A stretch of DNA of 11,730 bases from Saccoglossus kowalevskii (taxonomy: Eukaryota > Hemichordata > Enteropneusta > Harrimaniidae). The number at the start of each line of letters is the position of its first letter. Position 1 is the first letter of the stretch. The DNA lies in contig NW_003141830.1 of assembly GCF_000003605.2 (NCBI RefSeq), forward strand, positions 23,433 through 35,162, given 5' to 3'. Positions 7,807 through 11,730 of the stretch are shown piece by piece. The translations under genes were made by a program, and so were the position numbers. The notes beneath the pieces are model-generated. The model worked only from the letters and a program-made list of their open reading frames with translations, had not been told where the DNA came from and made no database searches.

Positions 7807-8834
7807 GCCTGGACTGTATGACCATGTTTCTCCGACGAAGTCTCGACTGACGATAATGCTGATAATGGACGTTAGATAAACACACACTGTTTGCTACGGG
7901 AAGCTTATCACCCGTTATATCAGAATCGTCAACAACAGAGTATACAGATAAGATGTTATCATTTAATCCCTTCCAAAGATAAACATTATGCAAATATCCA
8001 TAAACACTAATTTAAGCAAAGTTATTTCGCAATTTCGATCTTTTGTAAACCTGGGATGATGTATCAAGGTCTAAAGTAACTGTTTTATCAATTTTTGAAA
8101 AATCAAGAAAAAAGTGAAAATTTCCCTGGAACATTATTAGCAGAGTTTGTTTTGACCAAATGACATTCTCACAATCAACAGTTCATAATTATTAAATTAA
8201 CCAATAATCTCATTGTGGATGTTTATTTTCTTTTAACCTTTATCTTGCCAAATAAGTATTTATTTTGTAAAAAAAAAATATAACTCTGAAATGCTATTTA
8301 TATATCGGTAGCAAATATAGATTACTGGTATGTATTCAAGGTGCAACAAAGTAAATTGCAGTAATGGTGCACCGGTATATGTAACAAACATGTTAATGTT
8401 GTACATCGATCTGTGATTAGTAAATTATTAGAGCATAGAATATTACAAATCAGATGACTAATCATTCTTAATTTTATTAACTCATTACTGGCTCTTTGTA
8501 CCAGTACCAAATTTTTTGCACAAACATTTTTATTTTTTAATTATTTATTTTGACATTTTGTGTTCACTGATACGCATGTGCAATGATTATTATTGTCGCA
8601 TGAAAACAATCAGTGCCCATGCATATTAGAAAATTTCATTGTTTTATCAAACAAATACTAGTTCAGTGTTTTCAAGTCATGATAACCGATAGTCTAATGT
8701 AGTCATCAACATAAAATTTCAAACAACAATATTAAAAATTACATGTTAACCATTTCGTCTTTAAAATACTAGACAAAGTCATATGCTGTTCTTCAGGTGT
8801 CTCTGTCATTCAGCTAAACTTGCTTTTACAAGAA

Positions 8835-8847
8835 GGACCACGTGACC
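8835..8847. promoter_or_regulatory. E-box GGACCACGTGACC in the LINE 5' region
   Basis: CACGTG with flanks GGAC and ACC is close to a perfect bHLH-ZIP palindrome (USF, Myc/Max or TFE type). It sits about 130 bases before the ORF1 start, where the internal promoter of a LINE would be expected. Whether it belongs to the element or to the host flank is not settled. Confidence 0.25.
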
Positions 8848-8974
8848 ATGTTTGGGTGAGCAACCACGCTACATCGGCCCCACTTTGGTAAAAAGTTTCT
8901 GAAGGAATAGAAGATGCCCTCCACTGGAAACATATGAGATAGAAGTGTAAAGGTACAGAGAACACGCTGACAAA

Positions 8975-9805
8975 ATGTCATCAAAGAATACAAAGGAAAA
9001 GGTGAAAAACAGAAGGAAAAAGAAACCAAGGAAAAGAAACTTATGGAAGCCTACATGGCGTCGAAGACAAGCGCGAAGGAGGCCAAAAAGGGGGATGGCG
9101 AAGAATCGGGGTTCGAAAATGATGAAGTCTCAAGCTATTCTCTGAAGACTATCACTAAACTGATCACTGATCTAAAACAAAGCACAGAGGCAGGTTTCAG
9201 GGATATAGCAGGAATTTTAATACGAATGGGGGAGGTGGAGAAGAAGTGCAGTGAATTGGAGGAAACGGTAGAATACAATGCGAACATTGGACGGGAAAAC
9301 GCCCAGGAAATTGACCACCTGAAAAAAAAGATCCACGAGCTAGAAACTGAAAATGAACGTACAAAAGAATCAAGTCTTAGAAACGAAAGGCATTCCAGAA
9401 GTTTCAATCTGAGATTTTATGGAATCAAGGAGAAAGAAAAAGAAAATGCTCTGAGCACTGTGAGGGAAATGGTGAGTGAAAAATTTGGTGTAGATCCCAA
9501 GACCGTGGAAAACGCATATCGAATCCCCGAGGGGCCCCCAAAAAGTAGTCGTACTCGGGCCATAATTGCAAGATTTATCTACTGGTCCGACAGATGGGCT
9601 GTGTTGTCCACATCAAGGAAAATAGTGAACGGAACTGAAATATATGTTAAAGAAGATCTCTGTGATGAAGACTACAGAAGAAAGCGAAGCATGATTCCAA
9701 CTATGCAAAAAATATGGCAGAAGACCAAGATTTCAGAACGGGCGACTTTACATTGATGGAAAACCTTGTGATAGCGGCGCGTGGATAGAAGACAAAACTG
9801 ACTGA
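8975..9805 (+). pseudogene. LINE ORF1 (L1-type ORF1p: coiled coil + RRM), two frameshifts
   Basis: The intact central frame (9043-9756, 237 codons) gives an acidic, Lys/Glu-rich head, a coiled coil at about residues 35-115, an RRM at about 119-205 (RNP2-like SFNLRFYGI; RNP1-like RAIIARFIYWSDR) and the start of the basic C-terminal domain (KEDLCDEDYRRKRSMIPTMQ). L1 ORF1p trimerises through the coiled coil, coats the element RNA and is needed for its mobility. The likely true start is ATG 8975 in good context; its frame must shift by one base in the A/G-rich stretch around 8996-9030 to join the main frame. A second shift near 9735-9746 cuts off the tail: the frame from 9746 reads LYIDGKPCDSGAWIEDKTD to TGA at 9803-9805, the expected C-terminal strand. 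Confidence 0.88.
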
Positions 9806-11730
9806 CTGTGAACATCGGGACAATTATGATACTGGGGAAAATAACAATAAAAGATCACAAATAAATAAGTTAATAAAAACAGATGGTTCAGCAATCACAT
9901 CACAAAAGGATATTAATGCAGAGATTAAATTATTTTATACTAAGCTATACTCCTCAGGGCTGGACACTTCCATAGAAAACTTTACTGCTTGTCAGGCATC
10001 GTTTCTCGGAACCCCTAACATCAAAAAACTTTCAGAGGACCAAGCAGCAGTTTGTGAGGGTTGTATTACTTTTGAGGAAGCCCATGAAGCAATCAAGACA
10101 TTTCCTGCAAATAAAACTCCAGGAAATGATGGAATGCCGATTGACTTCTACAAGTGTTTTGGGGGTCTTATTGGAAACTTTGTGGTTAATTCATTGAATA
10201 CTGCTTTTGAGAAGGGCCAGTTATCCCCAACACAACAACAAGGGGTAATCACTTTATTGGAAAAGAAAGGAAAGGACAGGAGATTTTTGAAAAATTGGCG
10301 GCCAATCTCATTGCTGAATGCAGACTACAAGATTGGTACAAAATGCCTGGCCAAGCGATTGGAAATAATTCTTCCTTAACTCATACATGAAAATCAGTCT
10401 GCCTTTGTGAAAAACCGATTTATTGGGGATGGGGTGAGATTGGTTGAAAACATTCTAGATTATTCAGATAAACAAAAAATACCGGGCATTTTATTGACTA
10501 TTGATATAGAAAAAGCGTTTGACACAGTTGAATGGGATTTTCTATACAAAACACTGCCAGCCTTCAATTTTGGAACTGACTTCATTCAGAAAATCAAAGT
10601 ACTGTATAAAAATATTTCTAGTTGTGTCATGCACAAGGGTACAAGCACTGGCTATTTGCCACTTCACAGAGGTGTGAGGCAAGGGGATCCCATATCACCC
10701 ATGCTTTTTATTTTGGCCTTAGAAATTTTTATGATTTCAATGCGTGATGATCCGAATATTAAAGGGTTGGAAGTGCCCGGCCAGGGGGAGGTTAAGGGAG
10801 CTGCGTATGCAGATGACCTCACTTGCTTTTTAAGGGATGTACCATCCTGTCATCGCCTTTTTGAGAAACTTAAACACTTTCAGATAATCTCAGGTTTAGC
10901 AGTAAATAAATTGAAAAGTGAGGCTATGTGGTTGGGAAATGAAAACATAGAAAAGATAAACCCCTACGTCTTAGTTGGCCTAACACTCCCATTAAAATTT
11001 TGGGAATTTACATTTTGTACGATAAAAAAAATGCCATCCAGGATGAATTGGGCTTCCCCATTAGAATCTCTAAAATCATCAATTAAATTTTGGAAAAGGA
11101 GAAATTTAAGCCTGTTAGGTAAAGTGCAAATTATTAAAGCCCTGGGTATATCCAGAGTGTTATATGTGTTAAAATACTATTGAAGTTTTGAAAAAAATTA
11201 ACAAACTCATTTTTGTTTTTTTGTGGGGAGGTCCTGATAGGATTGCCAGGAGGACAGCAATTGGTGGTATTGAAAAAGGAGGTTTAAATGTCCCAGATGT
11301 ATTTTCAATTCATAAAGCTCAACGTATAAACTGGATGCGCCGCTATTTTGATGAAACCACACCTCATCCGTGGAAATGGTTTTTGAAAAATAGTTTGGTA
11401 AACGTGGGAAATATTGAGCTACTTTTGAAAAGTAATTTTGACATTAAGATGTTGCCGTTACAACTTAACAGCTTCCACCACAGTATGCTGAAAACCTGGC
11501 AGTCGGTGAGGGACTACTCCCCGGAAGGGCATATCCTGAATCAAATAATATGGAATAACAAAAATCTTTGATTGCTGATAACAGTTTTTATTACAAAGAA
11601 TTTGATGATGTAGGGATTCACTATGTGGGGCAACTTTTTAGTAACAGGGGTTTTATATTGGATTGGAAAGAAATGATGAACAAAGGTGTCCCAAAGCACA
11701 TGTTTTTGAAATGGTACAGTATTATATCAT
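9789..11730 (+). pseudogene. LINE ORF2 remnant: reverse transcriptase and thumb, no endonuclease, partial at 3' end
   Basis: The frame is open from 9789. It enters the pre-RT region (AEIKLFYTKLYSS, near 9918-9956) and then the RT: NWRPISLLNADYKI before 10377; TIDIEKAFD with the first catalytic Asp codon at 10503; GVRQGDPISPMLF at 10671-10709; and YADD at 10806-10817 with both catalytic Asp codons (10812, 10815) kept. A TAA at 10377-10379 interrupts it. Two compensating shifts enclose about 10997-11084, where another frame carries the expected ILGIYILYDKKNA block. A further shift near 11175 leads to frame 11188-11571, and another in the A run near 11560 leads to an open frame from about 11565 to the window end. 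RT of this family primes reverse transcription on nicked chromosomal DNA; this copy lacks the nicking domain. The terminal Cys/His region is not reached. Confidence 0.9.

Larger units (their letters stand above)
4643..8780 (+). other. Intron 1 of the DIPP gene, pre-LINE part; no exon recognised
   Basis: The next DIPP exon should encode a VLLVSSSRxPxxWIVPGGG-like segment. I found nothing like it on the + strand to the end of the window, so the intron appears to exceed 7 kb and the LINE at about 8780 onward would lie inside it. Open frames here (for example 5886-6071 +, 7147-7461 + which has no ATG, 6805-6999 - and 7751-7993 -) show no family motif. The content is AT-rich filler, two copies of a dispersed repeat, and isolated binding-site motifs. 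If the exon were an orphan duplicate, this would be plain intergenic DNA. Confidence 0.6.
8780..11730 (+). mobile_element. Decayed L1/Tx1-like LINE, endonuclease deleted, 3' end beyond the window
   Basis: Order of parts on the + strand: possible 5' UTR (about 8780-8974), ORF1 (8975-9805) and the reverse-transcriptase part of ORF2 (about 9789 to the window end). ORF1 is a coiled-coil plus RRM protein as in the L1 superfamily, and the RT reads through NWRPISLLN, RQGDPISP and YADD blocks. A complete element would carry an apurinic-type endonuclease of about 230-250 residues plus a linker between ORF1 and the RT; here they abut, so roughly a kilobase or more is missing. At least six frameshifts and one nonsense codon show the copy cannot move by itself. 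The 5' boundary is a guess, because target-site duplications cannot be checked without the 3' end. It is in the sense orientation of the DIPP gene. Confidence 0.9.

Noticed and set aside
9105-9120. GGTTCGA as a tRNA or SINE B box
   Set aside because: It lies within the LINE ORF1 and has no A box or tRNA-like arms around it.
9135-9407. 90-codon minus-strand ORF
   Set aside because: Antisense of the LINE ORF1 coiled coil; the Ser/Phe-rich product is the mirror of Lys/Glu codons.

Overview
The window reads as nuclear DNA of an animal, most likely a marine invertebrate. It is AT-rich, gene-poor and CpG-containing, with a canonical spliceosomal donor, a minisatellite, a palindromic MITE-like element and an L1/Tx1-type LINE of the kind common in bivalves, lancelets and other aquatic invertebrates. 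The taxon is inferred from style only; nothing here fixes a species.

The main result is a gene whose only visible coding part is a 33-codon exon, too short to stand out as an ORF. At 4544-4642 (+) lies the N-terminus of a diphosphoinositol polyphosphate phosphohydrolase (DIPP, NUDT3/NUDT4/fly Aps family). The exon ends in a consensus GAG|GTGAGC donor at the residue where the vertebrate proteins continue VLLV. No second exon was found in the remaining 7 kb, so 4643-11730 is probably a long first intron. A good-context upstream ATG that coincides with a YY1-like AAAATGGCGAC site opens a 26-codon uORF ending 4 bases before the first in-frame ATG.

Layout. 1-970: no gene recognised. 973-1736: tandem array of 26 units, 23 in exact 29-bp register followed by 33-bp units, nearly all carrying an inverted CCAAT box. 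1740-3340: no gene recognised; one perfect CRE and a CpG-rich patch. 3354-3551: a GC-rich island whose + frame has coding-like codons and six cysteines; unidentified. 3610-3635: an 11-bp perfect hairpin. 3797-3901: a palindromic MITE-like element. About 4170-4540: probable promoter and 5' leader of the DIPP gene. 4544-4642: DIPP exon 1. 4643-about 8780: intron sequence with two inverted copies of an unnamed dispersed repeat (6199-6370, 7691-7806) and a few motif-level sites. About 8780-11730: a decayed L1/Tx1-like LINE in the gene's sense orientation, with ORF1 (coiled coil, RRM) followed directly by the reverse-transcriptase part of ORF2. The endonuclease region is deleted, and stops and frameshifts show the copy is dead. 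Its 3' end lies beyond the window.

No prokaryotic features, tRNA, rRNA or CRISPR were found. I did not find a clearly new biological system. The items most worth a second look are the hidden DIPP exon with its uORF/YY1 leader, the CCAAT minisatellite with higher-order structure, the MITE-like palindrome, and the unidentified cysteine-rich frame.
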